Below are positions 26,136 to 36,913 of a stretch of 64,000 bases of DNA, piece after piece; position 1 is the first letter of the stretch; each line of letters starts with the position of its first letter. The position numbers were made by a program, and so were the translations under genes. Origin of the DNA: Serratia liquefaciens. Lineage in GTDB: Bacteria > Pseudomonadota > Gammaproteobacteria > Enterobacterales > Enterobacteriaceae. The notes beneath the pieces were generated by a model. It made no database searches. It was given only the letters and a program-made list of their open reading frames with translations, and had not been told where the DNA came from. The stretch covers positions 1 to 64,000 of the forward strand of contig JAAXZN010000023.1 in assembly GCA_012719855.1 (NCBI GenBank). The letters are read 5' to 3'.

Positions 26136-27614
26136 TTAATTCACGTCCATTTTCGGGAATTCCATTTCGCTGTACTTCACGACACGGGTGCCGCGCGTCA
26201 GCTTGTAACCGAACCAAATGATCAGGAACAGCGGAATGCCGATATAGGTCGCGGTCACGCCGTACCAGTCGATCCGGTCTTGCAGGAACGCCTGATAGTT
26301 CTGACCCAGGGTGATGATCAGGCACAGCACAAAGGCAAAGATCGGGCCCAGCGGGAAGAAGCCGGAACGATAAGGTAAATCGTTCAGATCACGACCCTGG
26401 ATCATATAACCGCGACGGAAGCGGTAATGGCTGATGGCTATCCCCAACCAGGCGATGAAGCCGGTCATGCCCGAGGTGTTCAGCAGCCACAGGTAAACCG
26501 ACTGATTGCCGAACATCGAGCTCAGGAAGCACAGGCCAGCAACCACGGTCGTCGCATACAACGCGTTACGTGGCACCCCGCCCTTCGACAGCTTGGCGAA
26601 GATACGCGGCGCTTTGCCTTCCGACGCCAGAGTAAACAGCATACGGGTTGAGGCGTACATCCCGGAGTTACCGGCAGACAATACCGCCGTCAGGATCACC
26701 GCGTTCATCACCGCCGCCGCCGACAGCAAACCGGCATGCTGGAACACCAGGGTGAACGGGCTGACGCTGATGTCTTTCACGTCATTGCGCAGCAGGCTCG
26801 GATCGGTATAGGGAATGATCAGGCTGATAATCAGGATCGCGAAGATATAGAACAACAGGATACGCCAGAACACCTGACGCACCGCGCGCGGGATATTTTT
26901 GCCCGGATTTTCAGATTCGCCGGCCGCGATACCGATAAGCTCGGTGCCCTGGAACGAGAAACCGACGATCATCGCCACGCCTATCATGGCCGAGAATCCT
27001 CCGGCAAACGGCGCGTCGCCGATGGTCCAGTTCTGCCACCCCGCGTGCTCGCCCCCTTTGAGGATGCCGAAAATCATCAGCACGCCGATAGCGATAAAGA
27101 TGATGACGGTGGTCACCTTGATCAGTGAGAACCAGTATTCCGCTTCACCGAAGCCTTTAACCGAAATGTAGTTCAACAGGAACATCAGGCACAGGAACAG
27201 CGCACTCCAGATCCAACCGGGAGTATCCGGGAACCAGTACGTCATCACCAGCTGCGAGGCCACCAGGTCAACGGCGATGGTCACCGCCCAGTTGTACCAG
27301 TAGTTCCAGCCCAGCGCGAAGCCAAAACCTTCTTCTACATATTTGGCGCCGTAGGTGGAGAAAGAACCGGACACCGGCATAAAGGCCGCCAGTTCACCCA
27401 GGCTGGTCATCAAGAAGTACACCATCAGCCCAATCAACGCATAAGACAGCAACGCCCCGCCCGGGCCTGCCTGCGAAACGGTCGCGCCAGAGGCGACAAA
27501 CAGACCGGTGCCGATAGAACCACCAATAGCAATCATGGTTAAGTGCCGCGCCTTCAGCTCGCGCCGCAATCCGGGTGCTGGTTGCCCCGATGTTTTTATA
27601 TCCTGCTGAGCCAT
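26136..27614 (-). CDS. lysP: lysine-specific permease LysP
   Basis: This 492-residue APC-family transporter has about 12 membrane spans and follows E. coli LysP almost throughout (LRRELKARHLTMIAIGGSIGTGLFVASGA, SQAGPGGALLSY, GFSFQGTELIGIAAGESENP). LysP imports lysine with protons and in E. coli also inhibits the CadC regulator. AGGG precedes the ATG at 27614. The next gene, yeiE, is on the same strand 200 bp upstream, as in E. coli. Confidence 0.95.
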   Translation of the reverse strand: MAQQDIKTSGQPAPGLRRELKARHLTMIAIGGSIGTGLFVASGATVSQAGPGGALLSYALIGLMVYFLMTSLGELAAFMPVSGSFSTYGAKYVEEGFGFALGWNYWYNWAVTIAVDLVASQLVMTYWFPDTPGWIWSALFLCLMFLLNYISVKGFGEAEYWFSLIKVTTVIIFIAIGVLMIFGILKGGEHAGWQNWTIGDAPFAGGFSAMIGVAMIVGFSFQGTELIGIAAGESENPGKNIPRAVRQVFWRILLFYIFAILIISLIIPYTDPSLLRNDVKDISVSPFTLVFQHAGLLSAAAVMNAVILTAVLSAGNSGMYASTRMLFTLASEGKAPRIFAKLSKGGVPRNALYATTVVAGLCFLSSMFGNQSVYLWLLNTSGMTGFIAWLGIAISHYRFRRGYMIQGRDLNDLPYRSGFFPLGPIFAFVLCLIITLGQNYQAFLQDRIDWYGVTATYIGIPLFLIIWFGYKLTRGTRVVKYSEMEFPKMDVN

Positions 27615-27814
27615 TCTTACCCTATCTGCTGGTCAAAAAAATAAGGGGCGGATTGTAACAAATACCCGCCGACGAACTAGTAACATTGCACTGATATAAG
27701 ATAGCTTCATAATTCAGGGCTAATTATTAGCAACGGCCCTCGAGGCCTTACTTACTGTCATTAATGTGACAGGGAGCAGATTTTTATGCTTCATTTCTGC
27801 TTACGGAGGCATTT

Positions 27815-28687
27815 TTAGGACGCAAGCGTGCAGTAGCCAAGAAAACGCTGCAGCGCGTTGGAGATATGCTTTTGCCGGTGATGGATCAGGTAAAGCGTTC
27901 GCATCAAGGGCGGCAACGGCAACTGCAGCTCCACCAGCACGCCGCTGGCCAACTGTTCGCCGATCACCCGCCGCGACAGGCAACTGATGCCAATGCCGTG
28001 GCGCACCGCATGCTTGATCGCTTCCGAGTTCCCCAGTTCCATCACCAACTGAAAGTGCGGCAGATGCGCCAGCAGCAGATGATCCAGCACTTCACGCGTG
28101 CCCGAGCCGCGTTCCCGCAGGATCCACGGCGCATTGGCCAACATCGCCAACGTCAAAGGCTGACCTGACAGCGGATTGTCCGGCGCAGCGAACACCACCA
28201 GCTCATCCTCCAGCCAGGGCTGGGTGACCAGCTCCGGCATATGGCAAGGGCCTTCGATCAGGCCTAAATCGACCCGAAAATCCGCTACCGCCCCGATCAC
28301 GTCCTGACTGTTTCCCACATTGAGCTCCAGCGGCGTGGCGGGAAAATCTTGCCGATAACGGGCGATCATCTCCGGCAACATATAGTTGCCGATGGTGCTG
28401 CTGGCCGCGATGCGCAGCGCGCCGCCGTCATGGCGGAACAGTTGCTCAATCTCCCCCGCCTGCTCGAGCAACGCCAGCGCCTTCGGGTACAACAACCTCC
28501 CATGCTCATTGATAACCAAACGCTTGCCGACACGATCGAACAACTGCACGCCCAATTGCCCTTCCAGATCGGCCAGCGCCGCGCTGACCGCCGATTGCGA
28601 TAACGCCAGAACGACCGAGGCCTGCGTGGTCGAACCGCTTTTCAGCACTTCGGTAAAAACTTCCAATTGACGTAAGGTGATATGCAT
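27815..28687 (-). CDS. yeiE: YeiE, LysR-family regulator
   Basis: This 290-residue LysR regulator matches E. coli YeiE along its length ([42 protein letters not shown]-like [36 protein letters not shown]). YeiE has been linked to sulfite handling and iron homeostasis in enterobacteria and lies divergent from yeiH, its likely target. The start at 28687 has GAGAAG upstream and gives the E. coli N-terminus; the frame open to 28768 is not used. Confidence 0.93.
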   Translation of the reverse strand: MHITLRQLEVFTEVLKSGSTTQASVVLALSQSAVSAALADLEGQLGVQLFDRVGKRLVINEHGRLLYPKALALLEQAGEIEQLFRHDGGALRIAASSTIGNYMLPEMIARYRQDFPATPLELNVGNSQDVIGAVADFRVDLGLIEGPCHMPELVTQPWLEDELVVFAAPDNPLSGQPLTLAMLANAPWILRERGSGTREVLDHLLLAHLPHFQLVMELGNSEAIKHAVRHGIGISCLSRRVIGEQLASGVLVELQLPLPPLMRTLYLIHHRQKHISNALQRFLGYCTLAS

Positions 28688-28947
28688 AAACTTCTCGGTA
28701 TATAAAAAGTGGCCTGTCAATAAAGCCACTGAAACTAATGCTAAATCTGCGCCACTGGCCGGCAGCAACGCACAGGGTGAATAACACTAAGGTTATCACG
28801 TTTGCAGAAATCGACATGGGGGCCACTCATGCTTCAGGCTGCAGACTAACCACTTATTCAGATAGGTTATAAATATATAATCAATTTCTCTTTTATGCCG
28901 CCAGCACGTAGTCTTTGGCTCAAGGATTTGATGACAAGGGCTGACTT

Positions 28948-30036
28948 ATGGCGACCAATACCACACACGATTTTCCAACGCGGCAATTTCCTCTATTCGG
29001 CCTACCTCGGCTGGTGCCGGGGCTGCTGCTGACCGGCGCCATCACTGCGCTGGCGGTCTGGGTTGGTGATATTCCCTGGGTAGCCGGGCTGGGACTGGGC
29101 GCGCTGACGCTGGCCATTTTGCTGGGTATTTTGGTGGGCAATACGGTTTACCCCTGGCTGCAACCGAGCTGCCATGGCGGTGTTCAACTCGCCAAACAGC
29201 GTTTACTGCGTCTGGGCATTATCCTTTACGGTTTTCGCCTGACGTTTCAGCAAATTGCTGACGTGGGCACCACCGGCATCATCATTGATGCGTTGACCCT
29301 GAGCACCACTTTCCTGCTCGCCTGCTGGCTGGGTAAAAAAGTGTTCGGTATCGACAGCCAGACCGCGATGCTGATTGGCGCCGGCAGCAGCATTTGCGGC
29401 GCGGCGGCCGTGATGGCGACCGAGCCGGTGCTGAAAGCCGATTCCAACAAGGTGGCGGTGGCGGTAAGCACCGTGGTGGTGTTCGGTACGCTGGCGATCT
29501 TCGCTTATCCGTGGTTGTACCAGTTGAACGAGCATTTCCAGTGGCTGCCGTTTAACCAGGAAAGTTTCGGCATCTTTACCGGTTCAACCATTCATGAAGT
29601 GGCGCAAGTGGTCGCGGCCGGGCACGCTATCGGGCCGGATGCTGAAAACGCCGCGGTCATCGCCAAAATGATCCGCGTCATGATGCTGGCCCCTTTCCTG
29701 CTGCTGCTCTCAGGCTACATCAGCCGCAGCCGTAGCGCAGGAAGCACCGGCAGCCAGGCGGAAAAATCCGCCATCACCATTCCGTGGTTTGCGGTGTTGT
29801 TCATTGCCGTTGCCGGACTGAACTCGTTCAACCTGCTGCCGGCGACGCTGGTGAAACACCTGATTACCGCCGATACCTGGATGTTGGCGATGGCCATGGC
29901 GGCGCTGGGGTTGACCACCCACATCAGCGCGGTGCGCCAGGCCGGGGTTAAACCGATTCTGCTCGCCACGCTGCTGTTCGTTTGGCTGATTGTTGGCGGC
30001 GGCGCCATTAACCTGCTGGTACAATATTTTATCTGA
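28948..30036 (+). CDS. yeiH: YeiH, UPF0324 inner membrane transporter
   Basis: This 362-residue protein has about ten membrane segments and the UPF0324 signature blocks ([58 protein letters not shown]). YeiH is a putative sulfate or sulfite exporter in the family's annotation. It is divergent from yeiE with 260 bp between the starts, the arrangement found in E. coli. Several His and Glu residues in the STIHEVAQV block lie within a membrane segment. Confidence 0.92.
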   Translation: MATNTTHDFPTRQFPLFGLPRLVPGLLLTGAITALAVWVGDIPWVAGLGLGALTLAILLGILVGNTVYPWLQPSCHGGVQLAKQRLLRLGIILYGFRLTFQQIADVGTTGIIIDALTLSTTFLLACWLGKKVFGIDSQTAMLIGAGSSICGAAAVMATEPVLKADSNKVAVAVSTVVVFGTLAIFAYPWLYQLNEHFQWLPFNQESFGIFTGSTIHEVAQVVAAGHAIGPDAENAAVIAKMIRVMMLAPFLLLLSGYISRSRSAGSTGSQAEKSAITIPWFAVLFIAVAGLNSFNLLPATLVKHLITADTWMLAMAMAALGLTTHISAVRQAGVKPILLATLLFVWLIVGGGAINLLVQYFI

Positions 30037-30048
30037 TTTGCTTCCCTT

Positions 30049-30077
30049 CAGGCCCGCAACCGCGGGCCTGCGCTTTT
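30049..30077 (+). terminator. yeiH terminator
   Basis: CAGGCCCGC (30049-30057) and GCGGGCCTG (30062-30070) pair perfectly over AACC and are followed by CGCTTTT. It lies 12 bp past the yeiH stop. Confidence 0.75.
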
Positions 30078-30139
30078 CCTGCCATTCAATCCTTCCGCTA
30101 TCAATGCCATAATGACGCCGATTACACAGGAGAATGAAA

Positions 30140-30979
30140 ATGAAGTTTGTCGGTGCACATGTCAGCGCGTCAGGCGGCGTGGATCAGGCGGTTATCCGCG
30201 CGCACGAATTAGAGGCGACCGCATTCGCCCTGTTCACCAAAAATCAGCGTCAATGGAAGGCCGCCCCGCTGCCTGCCGACGTGATCGATAAGTTTAAAAG
30301 CGCCTGTGCGCAGTACGGCTACGGCCCAGGGCAGATCCTGCCGCACGACAGCTATCTGATTAACCTTGGCCACCCGGTGACCGAAGCGTTGGAAAAATCC
30401 CGCGAAGCCTTCCTTGATGAAATGCAGCGCTGCGAACAACTGGGGCTGACCCTGCTGAACTTCCATCCCGGCAGCCACCTGCTGCAGATTGAGGAAGACA
30501 AATGCCTGGCACGCATCGCCGAATCCATCAACATGGTGCTGGACAAGACTGAAGGCGTGACGGCCGTGATCGAAAACACCGCCGGTCAGGGCAGCAATCT
30601 GGGCTTCAAATTTGAACATTTGGCGGCGATTATCGATGGCGTAGAAGACAAGAGCCGCGTCGGCGTTTGCATCGATACCTGCCACGCCTTTGCCGCCGGT
30701 TACGATCTGCGTACCGAAGAAACCTGCGAGCAGACGTTTAAAGCGCTCGGCGACATCGTGGGCTTCAAGTACCTGCGTGGCATGCACCTGAACGATGCAA
30801 AGAGCGAGTTCGGCAGCCGCGTCGACCGCCACCACAGCCTGGGTGAAGGCAATATCGGTAAAACGGTGTTCAGCTATATCATGCGCGACGATCGTTTCGA
30901 CAATATTCCGCTGATCCTGGAAACCGTGAACCCGGATATCTGGGCGGAAGAGATTGCCTGGCTGAAGGCACAGCAGTAA
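30140..30979 (+). CDS. nfo: endonuclease IV
   Basis: This 279-residue AP endonuclease cuts 5' of abasic sites and some oxidised bases, with a TIM-barrel fold and three zinc ions. The metal-site blocks are intact: [40 protein letters not shown] and [11 protein letters not shown]. It matches E. coli Nfo (285 residues), which has a slightly longer tail. ATG 30140 is chosen because AGGAG lies 7 nt upstream, whereas ATG 30134 is one base from it. Confidence 0.95.
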   Translation: MKFVGAHVSASGGVDQAVIRAHELEATAFALFTKNQRQWKAAPLPADVIDKFKSACAQYGYGPGQILPHDSYLINLGHPVTEALEKSREAFLDEMQRCEQLGLTLLNFHPGSHLLQIEEDKCLARIAESINMVLDKTEGVTAVIENTAGQGSNLGFKFEHLAAIIDGVEDKSRVGVCIDTCHAFAAGYDLRTEETCEQTFKALGDIVGFKYLRGMHLNDAKSEFGSRVDRHHSLGEGNIGKTVFSYIMRDDRFDNIPLILETVNPDIWAEEIAWLKAQQ

Positions 30980-30990
30980 TAACCAGATAA

Positions 30991-31019
30991 AAAAACCGGA
31001 GCCTGAGCTCCGGTTTTTT
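30991..31019. terminator. bidirectional nfo/fruA terminator
   Basis: CCGGAGC (30996-31002) and GCTCCGG (31007-31013) pair over CTGA, extended by A5 and T6 on the two sides. It lies between the convergent nfo and fruA genes. Confidence 0.92.
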
Positions 31020-31035
31020 ACTGCCTGCGCCGGCG

Positions 31036-32727
31036 TTAGGCTACCGTAGCCGCAGGGACTTCAGCACGTTTCAGCAGCGCGTAAGACACCCCCGCCAGCA
31101 GCGTACCGGCGATAATCGCCACCAGATACAACAGCACCGGGGTGATAGCGCCAGGGATCAGCAGGACGAACAGCCCACCGTGCGGTGCCATCAGCTTGGC
31201 GCCAAACGCCATCGACAGTGCACCGGTCAACGCGCCACCAGCGATGCAGCATGGCAACACGCGCATCGGGTCACGGGCGGCGAACGGAATGGCGCCTTCA
31301 GAGATAAAGCACAGACCCAACACCAGCGCCGCTTTACCGCCTTCCTGTTCGGATTTCTCGAACTTGCGACGCGCCAGCAAAGTCGCCAACCCCATCGCCA
31401 GCGGAGGTACCATGCCGGCCGCCATAATGGCCGCCATTGGGGCATACACCGAGGAGCTCAGCAGCGCCACACCGAAGGCGTAGGCCGCCTTGTTAACCGG
31501 CCCGCCCATATCGGTACACATCATGGCACCGAGGATTGCCCCCAGCAGCACCGCATTGGCGGTACCCAGTGATTGCAGCCAATGAGTCAGGCCTTCCATG
31601 ATTTTCGCGACCGGCGTACCGACGACGAAAATCATGATCAGACCGACGAACAGGCTGGCGACCAACGGAATGATCAGGATCGGCTTCAGCGCTTCCATAC
31701 TCTGCGGCAGTCGCAGTTTAGTGCTGATAAATTTGGCCGTATAGCCCGCCAGGAAACCGGCAATGATACCGCCGAGGAAACCGGCGCCGGTGCTCACGGC
31801 CAGCATGCCGCCAATCAACCCCGGCGTCAGGCCCGGACGGTCAGCAATTGAGAAGGCAATAAAACCGGCCAATACCGGGACCATCAACGCAAAGGCCGAG
31901 CCCCCGCCGATCTGCATCAGCGCTGCTGCCAGCGTGCCCTTGACTTCAAATGCCTTGATCCCGAACACGAACGACAGTGCGATACACAAACCGCCCGCCA
32001 CCACCATCGGCAGCATGTAAGACACACCGGTCAACAGGTGACGATAAGGACCAGCGCTCTCTTTCTTCTTACCGGCGGTGGCCGGCGCACCGCTTTTTTG
32101 CGGTTGAAAAATCTCGGCTTCAGCCTGCGCCTTGTCCAGCTCCTGCGCCGTTTTTTTCAGCGCCAGGCCGGTAGAGGTACGGTACATCGGCTTGCCGGCG
32201 AACTTGTCCAGATCCACTTCAATGTCCGCCGCCACGATCACCAGATCGGCCGCCGCCACTTCTTCTGGCGTAATGGCATTGCCGGCGCCGACGGAGCCGC
32301 GGGTTTCTACTTTCACCCACCAGCCACGCTTTTTGGCTTCGCTCTCAATGGCTTCGGCCGCCATAAAGGTATGGGCCACGCCGGTCGGGCAAGCGGTGAT
32401 CGCCACAATGCGTTTTTGACCGGCGGCTTTTGCCGGTTCGACGGCGGCAACGGTCGGGGCCTGGTAGGCTTTCGCTTCGGCCATCGCCTGCGCCAGGAAG
32501 GCTTCCGGCTCACGCACCGCATGCGCCACGTCACCCACATAAACCCGTTTACCGTTCAGCGCGGCGTCAGCAGGCACAGTTTGGCCAGCCACCACCACCA
32601 GTTCGGCCTCGGCCACCGACTCAACCAACGTCAGGCCGGTTTTCACCGCAGCAGCGCCAAGCATGCGTTTCGCCAGGTGACTACGAGCCTGCCCCAGCGA
32701 ACTGTCTATCATCAGCAGTGTTTTCAT
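31036..32727 (-). CDS. fruA: PTS fructose transporter subunit IIB'BC
   Basis: This 563-residue protein has a degenerate B' domain (1-100), a B domain with the phosphorylated Cys in ACPTGVAHTFMAAEA (near residue 115), and a membrane C domain of about 8-10 spans from residue 230. It imports fructose and phosphorylates it to fructose 1-phosphate. AGGAGG precedes ATG 32727. It is the last gene of the fruBKA operon, 11 bp after fruK. Confidence 0.95.
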   Translation of the reverse strand: MKTLLMIDSSLGQARSHLAKRMLGAAAVKTGLTLVESVAEAELVVVAGQTVPADAALNGKRVYVGDVAHAVREPEAFLAQAMAEAKAYQAPTVAAVEPAKAAGQKRIVAITACPTGVAHTFMAAEAIESEAKKRGWWVKVETRGSVGAGNAITPEEVAAADLVIVAADIEVDLDKFAGKPMYRTSTGLALKKTAQELDKAQAEAEIFQPQKSGAPATAGKKKESAGPYRHLLTGVSYMLPMVVAGGLCIALSFVFGIKAFEVKGTLAAALMQIGGGSAFALMVPVLAGFIAFSIADRPGLTPGLIGGMLAVSTGAGFLGGIIAGFLAGYTAKFISTKLRLPQSMEALKPILIIPLVASLFVGLIMIFVVGTPVAKIMEGLTHWLQSLGTANAVLLGAILGAMMCTDMGGPVNKAAYAFGVALLSSSVYAPMAAIMAAGMVPPLAMGLATLLARRKFEKSEQEGGKAALVLGLCFISEGAIPFAARDPMRVLPCCIAGGALTGALSMAFGAKLMAPHGGLFVLLIPGAITPVLLYLVAIIAGTLLAGVSYALLKRAEVPAATVA

Positions 32728-32738
32728 TCTGCCTCCTG

Positions 32739-33680
32739 CTATTGATTAAAAGGTTTCAGATCGACACGCGCCATCATCGCGGCCAACTGTGGACGATCGG
32801 TCACGCCAACGTTGCTCTGGCTTACCGCCAGCGCAGCCACGGCGGTGGCCAAACGCAAAGTGTGTTCACTGGATTCACGCATCAGCAGGCCGTAAATCAG
32901 GCCGCCGACCATCGAGTCGCCGGCACCCACGGTGCTGACCACTTCGCAGGCCGGCGGCTTGGCAATCCAGGCGCCGGACGCGTTGACCCACAGCGCGCCT
33001 TCGGCACCGAGGGAGATCACCACGTGGGCAATGCCCTGATCGCGCAGCGCATGCGCCGCCTCGACCACGTCAGCCAGCTGCGGCAGCGGACGCCCGGCCC
33101 AAATTTCCAGCTCGCGGCGATTCGGTTTCACCAACCACGGCGCCGCTTTCAAACCGGCAACCAAAGCTTCACGGCTGCTGTCGAAAATGATGCACGGGCA
33201 CTGCGCGCGTAAACGGATCATCCAGTCGGTGAAGGCGTCGGGATCGACACCCGCCGGCAGGCTGCCGCTGACCGCGACCATGTCGAACTGACCCAGCCAG
33301 CTCAGGGAATCGGTCACGAAACGTTCCCAGTCCTGCCCGTTCACTTCAAATCCGGAGAAATTGAAATCGGTGACTTCGCCGTCTTTCTCCGTCAGTTTGA
33401 CGTTAATACGGGTGCGGCCCGGCACCACCTGAAAGCGGTTGGCAATGCCCAGATCGCTGAACAGCAGTTGGAAACCGTCCTGGTTGTCTTTTCCCAGAAA
33501 GCCGCCCACCGTCACATCAATACCCAGATCCTTCAGCACTTTGGCGACGTTTATGCCTTTCCCGGCGGCATGCAGGCCGGCGGTTTTGACCAGGTTCACT
33601 TCACCGCGCTCGATCTCCGGGCAAAAGCCCACCAGATCGTAAGCCGGATTCAAGGTAATTGTTGCTACTCTTCTGCTCAT
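32739..33680 (-). CDS. fruK: 1-phosphofructokinase
   Basis: This 313-residue PfkB/ribokinase-family enzyme phosphorylates fructose 1-phosphate to fructose 1,6-bisphosphate. Family motifs are visible: [15 protein letters not shown] near the N-terminus and [16 protein letters not shown] near residue 245 with the catalytic Asp. Its start overlaps the fruB stop by 4 bp. Gene order fruB-fruK-fruA is as in E. coli. Confidence 0.95.
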   Translation of the reverse strand: MSRRVATITLNPAYDLVGFCPEIERGEVNLVKTAGLHAAGKGINVAKVLKDLGIDVTVGGFLGKDNQDGFQLLFSDLGIANRFQVVPGRTRINVKLTEKDGEVTDFNFSGFEVNGQDWERFVTDSLSWLGQFDMVAVSGSLPAGVDPDAFTDWMIRLRAQCPCIIFDSSREALVAGLKAAPWLVKPNRRELEIWAGRPLPQLADVVEAAHALRDQGIAHVVISLGAEGALWVNASGAWIAKPPACEVVSTVGAGDSMVGGLIYGLLMRESSEHTLRLATAVAALAVSQSNVGVTDRPQLAAMMARVDLKPFNQ

Positions 33681-34810
33681 GCTGCGCCCTCGCCCAGTCC
33701 TTCGTTAATCGCTTCACCGATCGCCTTCAGCGCCGTTTCAGCATCTTCACCTTTGGCGGTAAAACGCAGGTGATGTCCTTTCTTCACGCCCAATGCCACA
33801 ACCTTCATCAGGCTGCGTCCGTTGGCCGGTTTGCCACTACCATCCAGGTTAGTGACGGTAATTTCACTGCTGAATTGCTTGATCACATTGACCAACGCCG
33901 TGCCCGGACGGGCATGCAGGCCATGTTCATTGCGGATCACGTACTCGGCGCTCAGCGTGGTGTCTTCTTCTTCCACCTCACTGGTCAGCAATGCTAACAG
34001 GGTGACGGCATCCGCGTTCAGCAAGCGTTCAGCTTTATTCGCCAACAGCAGGTCGCCAAGGTAGTTCAGCACTGCCAGCGGCTGCGAGTCAGCCACCGAC
34101 AGCGTCAGCAACAGCGCAACCTTCTCGCCCTCTTCGTCAAACGGCTGCGCCGGACGGCTCACCGTAGCCGCGCTGGCCAAATTGCCTTCGGTGCTGTCGC
34201 TCAGCCAAATGCCTTGCCCCAGGTTCAGCGGTTTGCGGGTGATGACGTCGCTGACGAACTGGGCGTTGACCGCACCGATTTTCTGCAGGCGGCCCGCATT
34301 CAGCGCCTGCAGCGTCATCAGGCTGTCGGCGGCCACGTCGAGCGCAATCAGGGAAGCGTCAAACTTGAATTCCGCCGTCAGCTTTTCGCCCATCAGCAGG
34401 CTGCGCAGCTCTTCTGCCGAGGTGGTTTTCGCCAGCTGTTCGGCTACGCTGTCGTCGCTCAGAACGTGGGTCAACTGACGCAGCAGCGCCAGGTGTTCAT
34501 CGGAACGTGCGGCAATGCCGATCACCACATAAGCGGTTTGGCCTTCGCCCCACTCGATCCCCTGAGGGAACTGAAACACCTGTACGCCGGTGTTCAGCAC
34601 CAGATCGCGGGTATCGGTGGTGCCATGCGGGATAGCAATACCGTTCCCCAGGTAAGTGGAAGTTTGCAGCTCACGCTGCAACATGCCGTCCACGTAGGCC
34701 GCGCTGACGCAACCGGCCTCGGTCAGTGCGGCAGCCACCTGACGGATAGCTTCCTGTTTGTTACTCGCGGTAGCACCCAGGTGAATATCTTGCTGTGACA
34801 ACTGGAACAT
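33677..34810 (-). CDS. fruB: fused PTS fructose IIA/HPr protein
   Basis: This 377-residue diphosphoryl-transfer protein has an N-terminal IIA domain with the phosphorylated His in [10 protein letters not shown] (near residue 62), a middle linker domain, and a C-terminal HPr-like FPr domain with [11 protein letters not shown] (near residue 295). It carries phosphate from enzyme I to FruA. It is the first gene of the fru operon; two Cra boxes lie just upstream. Confidence 0.95.
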   Translation of the reverse strand: MFQLSQQDIHLGATASNKQEAIRQVAAALTEAGCVSAAYVDGMLQRELQTSTYLGNGIAIPHGTTDTRDLVLNTGVQVFQFPQGIEWGEGQTAYVVIGIAARSDEHLALLRQLTHVLSDDSVAEQLAKTTSAEELRSLLMGEKLTAEFKFDASLIALDVAADSLMTLQALNAGRLQKIGAVNAQFVSDVITRKPLNLGQGIWLSDSTEGNLASAATVSRPAQPFDEEGEKVALLLTLSVADSQPLAVLNYLGDLLLANKAERLLNADAVTLLALLTSEVEEEDTTLSAEYVIRNEHGLHARPGTALVNVIKQFSSEITVTNLDGSGKPANGRSLMKVVALGVKKGHHLRFTAKGEDAETALKAIGEAINEGLGEGAA

Positions 34811-34831
34811 GATTCTCCTCTCCTGCTGAAT

Positions 34832-34843
34832 TGAATCGTTTCA
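34832..34843. promoter_or_regulatory. Cra (FruR) operator 1
   Basis: TGAATCGTTTCA matches the Cra consensus TGAAACGTTTCA with one mismatch. It begins 22 bp upstream of the fruB start. Cra bound here represses the operon until fructose 1-phosphate releases it. Confidence 0.9.
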
Positions 34844-34898
34844 GCTTCGTTGGGAAAAAGGAGCGTTACCGGTACGATCATCATCGCGCCCATAACGC

Positions 34899-34910
34899 TG
34901 AAACGTTTCA
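34899..34910. promoter_or_regulatory. Cra (FruR) operator 2
   Basis: TGAAACGTTTCA is the perfect palindromic Cra consensus, 67 bp from operator 1. Two operators before fruB also occur in E. coli. Confidence 0.93.
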
Positions 34911-35058
34911 AGGAGTGTGTAAGGCCCCATGGGCGAAAGCAAGTTTTCTCAATTTTGACGTGATAGATTTTTGACCTTACGCACACTTTTCCCTTAGGGT
35001 TACCCGTCGCAGCGCGAAAATGACATACTGTGCTGAAATTTTGCTGACGGAGGGAAAC

Positions 35059-35481
35059 ATGACTGTAGTCGCGGGCGTAGGGGTAATTATCGTCAATGAG
35101 CGAGGGGAAATATTGCTGGGCAAACGCTGCGGCAAGCACGCCCCCTTCTGGTCCATTCCCGGCGGGCATCTGGATGCCGGCGAAAGCTTTGAACAATGCG
35201 CCCAGCGCGAGATCGCCGAAGAAACCGGGTTAAGCATCGCCACGCCGAGTTTTATCGGCATCAGCAACAACCTGCAAACCTGGCGCGCGGAGGGAAAACA
35301 TACGGTTTCCATCTGTTTGCTGGCGCCCCATCCTGGCGGCGAAGCCGAGCTGAAAGAGCCGGAAAAATGTGCCGAATGGCGCTGGTGCCTGCCGGAGGCA
35401 TTACCTGAACCGCATTTTGAAGCCAGCCGCAATGCCATCCATCTCTGGCTCTCAGGCCAAACTTATCTGCCGGCAAAATAG
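35059..35481 (+). CDS. NUDIX hydrolase (NUDT15/MutT-like)
   Basis: This 140-residue protein has the complete Nudix box, GGHLDAGESFEQCAQREIAEETGL (residues about 36-59, key REIAEE), within the usual alpha-beta-alpha fold. It probably hydrolyses (deoxy)nucleoside triphosphates or related pyrophosphates. A strong GGAGGG site precedes ATG 35059; the frame open from 35020 is not used. It is not part of the E. coli fru-setB interval, so it was gained here or lost there. Confidence 0.85.
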   Translation: MTVVAGVGVIIVNERGEILLGKRCGKHAPFWSIPGGHLDAGESFEQCAQREIAEETGLSIATPSFIGISNNLQTWRAEGKHTVSICLLAPHPGGEAELKEPEKCAEWRWCLPEALPEPHFEASRNAIHLWLSGQTYLPAK

Positions 35482-35552
35482 CTGTTTTCAATCATGAAAT
35501 ACCCACTCTGTCCGTGATCTCGCTCATGGTCTGATAAACCCATATGAAAAAT

Positions 35553-35578
35553 GCGTTATATACACCAAAATATAACGC
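35553..35578. promoter_or_regulatory. 8-bp inverted repeat, candidate operator for torYZ
   Basis: GCGTTATA (35553-35560) and TATAACGC (35571-35578) form a perfect inverted repeat with a 10-nt spacer. No T-run follows, so it is not a terminator. It lies 163 bp before the cytochrome gene. Which protein might bind is unknown. Confidence 0.45.
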
Positions 35579-35740
35579 TGCAAAAACCCCCGAACGGCCA
35601 TTTTTCCTCTAAAAATACCCCTATAGTATTAGATGACTTTGCTAATAGTACCTATACTTCCTCAGGTATGTCGGCGCTCGGCCGGCACTTTTTTTTGGCA
35701 AGGTTTTCCTTGGTATTTCATAATTATAAGCGGATTCAAT

Positions 35741-36901
35741 ATGACCAATAAACTCACTGGCTTGATAAAAAAGCACCGCTGGGGATGGCTGTGGATTTTG
35801 CTGCTCGGGATTATCCTCGGGGCAGCATTATTGGCGGGTACCGCCACCGTATTCCATAAAACCAGCGACACCGCCTTCTGCGTTTCCTGTCACACCATGC
35901 AACAGCCCCTGGCCGAATATCAGGGCAGCGTCCACTTCCAAAACACCAAAGGGATCCGCGCTGAATGTGCCGACTGTCACGTCCCGCATGAGCCACTCGA
36001 CTACCTGTGGACCAAAATCCGCGCGGTAAAAGACATTTATGGCGAGATGGTGGGCACTATCGATACGCCTGAGAAATACGAGGCGCACAAGCTGGCCATG
36101 GCGCAGTCGGTCTGGAAGACGCTCAAAGAAAGCGACTCCGCCACCTGCCGTTCATGCCACAGCTTCGACGCCATGGACATTACCGCCCAGCGGCCTGAAG
36201 CTCGTATTCAGCATCCGGTGGCCATCAAACAGGGCGAAACCTGTATCGACTGCCATAAAGGGGTCGCGCATATCCTGCCGGACATGAGCGGTGCGGCCCA
36301 GGCCGGAGCCGCCGAACTGGCGAAAGCCGCGGCGGAAACTTCGCCGACTGCCACCACGCTGTATACCATTGCCACGGAACCTTTCTTCCTCAAACCGGAC
36401 GACAGCCACAATGCCGGCAACCTGATGCCCTCCACCGAAGTGCAGGTGGTGAAGCAGGAAGGCGACAAGGTGTTGGCCAGCGTCACCGGCTGGCAACAGG
36501 ACGGCGTCAGTGAAGTGTTCTACGCCGCCCAGGGCAAACGCATCCTCAGCGTGCTGCTGGGTGAAGACGCCCGCAAACTGCTGAAAACCGGCACCACCAT
36601 GACCGATGCTGAAACCGGGCTGGTATGGCACCAGGTTTCTCTGCAGGTCTGGCTGCCGCGCAAACAACTGATCGACGATCAGCAAAAAATCTGGCGCTAC
36701 ACGGCGGATATGATGTCGGCCAACTGCACCGGTTGCCACGGCCTGACCGCCCTCGATCGCTTCAACGCCAACCAGTGGATCGGCGTAATTAAAGGTATGG
36801 CTCCTCGCACCTCGCTGACGCAGGAACAGCTGCGCGTTCTGACACAGTACGTGCAGAAACATGCCAGTGACATGCAGCCAGCCGCACCAGCCAAGCTTTA
36901 A
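35741..36901 (+). CDS. torY: pentahaem c-type cytochrome of the NapC/NirT-TorC family
   Basis: This 386-residue membrane-anchored cytochrome passes electrons from menaquinol to the reductase encoded next. One N-terminal anchor (about 13-37) is followed by four CXXCH haem motifs (47-51, 76-80, 136-140, 168-172) and a fifth, CTGCH, in the C-terminal domain (329-333), the TorC/TorY layout. The name torY rather than torC is chosen because the partner is TorZ-like and no torD is present. ATG 35741 is preferred; the frame open from 35633 would bury the anchor. Confidence 0.87.
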   Translation: MTNKLTGLIKKHRWGWLWILLLGIILGAALLAGTATVFHKTSDTAFCVSCHTMQQPLAEYQGSVHFQNTKGIRAECADCHVPHEPLDYLWTKIRAVKDIYGEMVGTIDTPEKYEAHKLAMAQSVWKTLKESDSATCRSCHSFDAMDITAQRPEARIQHPVAIKQGETCIDCHKGVAHILPDMSGAAQAGAAELAKAAAETSPTATTLYTIATEPFFLKPDDSHNAGNLMPSTEVQVVKQEGDKVLASVTGWQQDGVSEVFYAAQGKRILSVLLGEDARKLLKTGTTMTDAETGLVWHQVSLQVWLPRKQLIDDQQKIWRYTADMMSANCTGCHGLTALDRFNANQWIGVIKGMAPRTSLTQEQLRVLTQYVQKHASDMQPAAPAKL

Positions 36902-36913
36902 GGGAGAAGCGAA

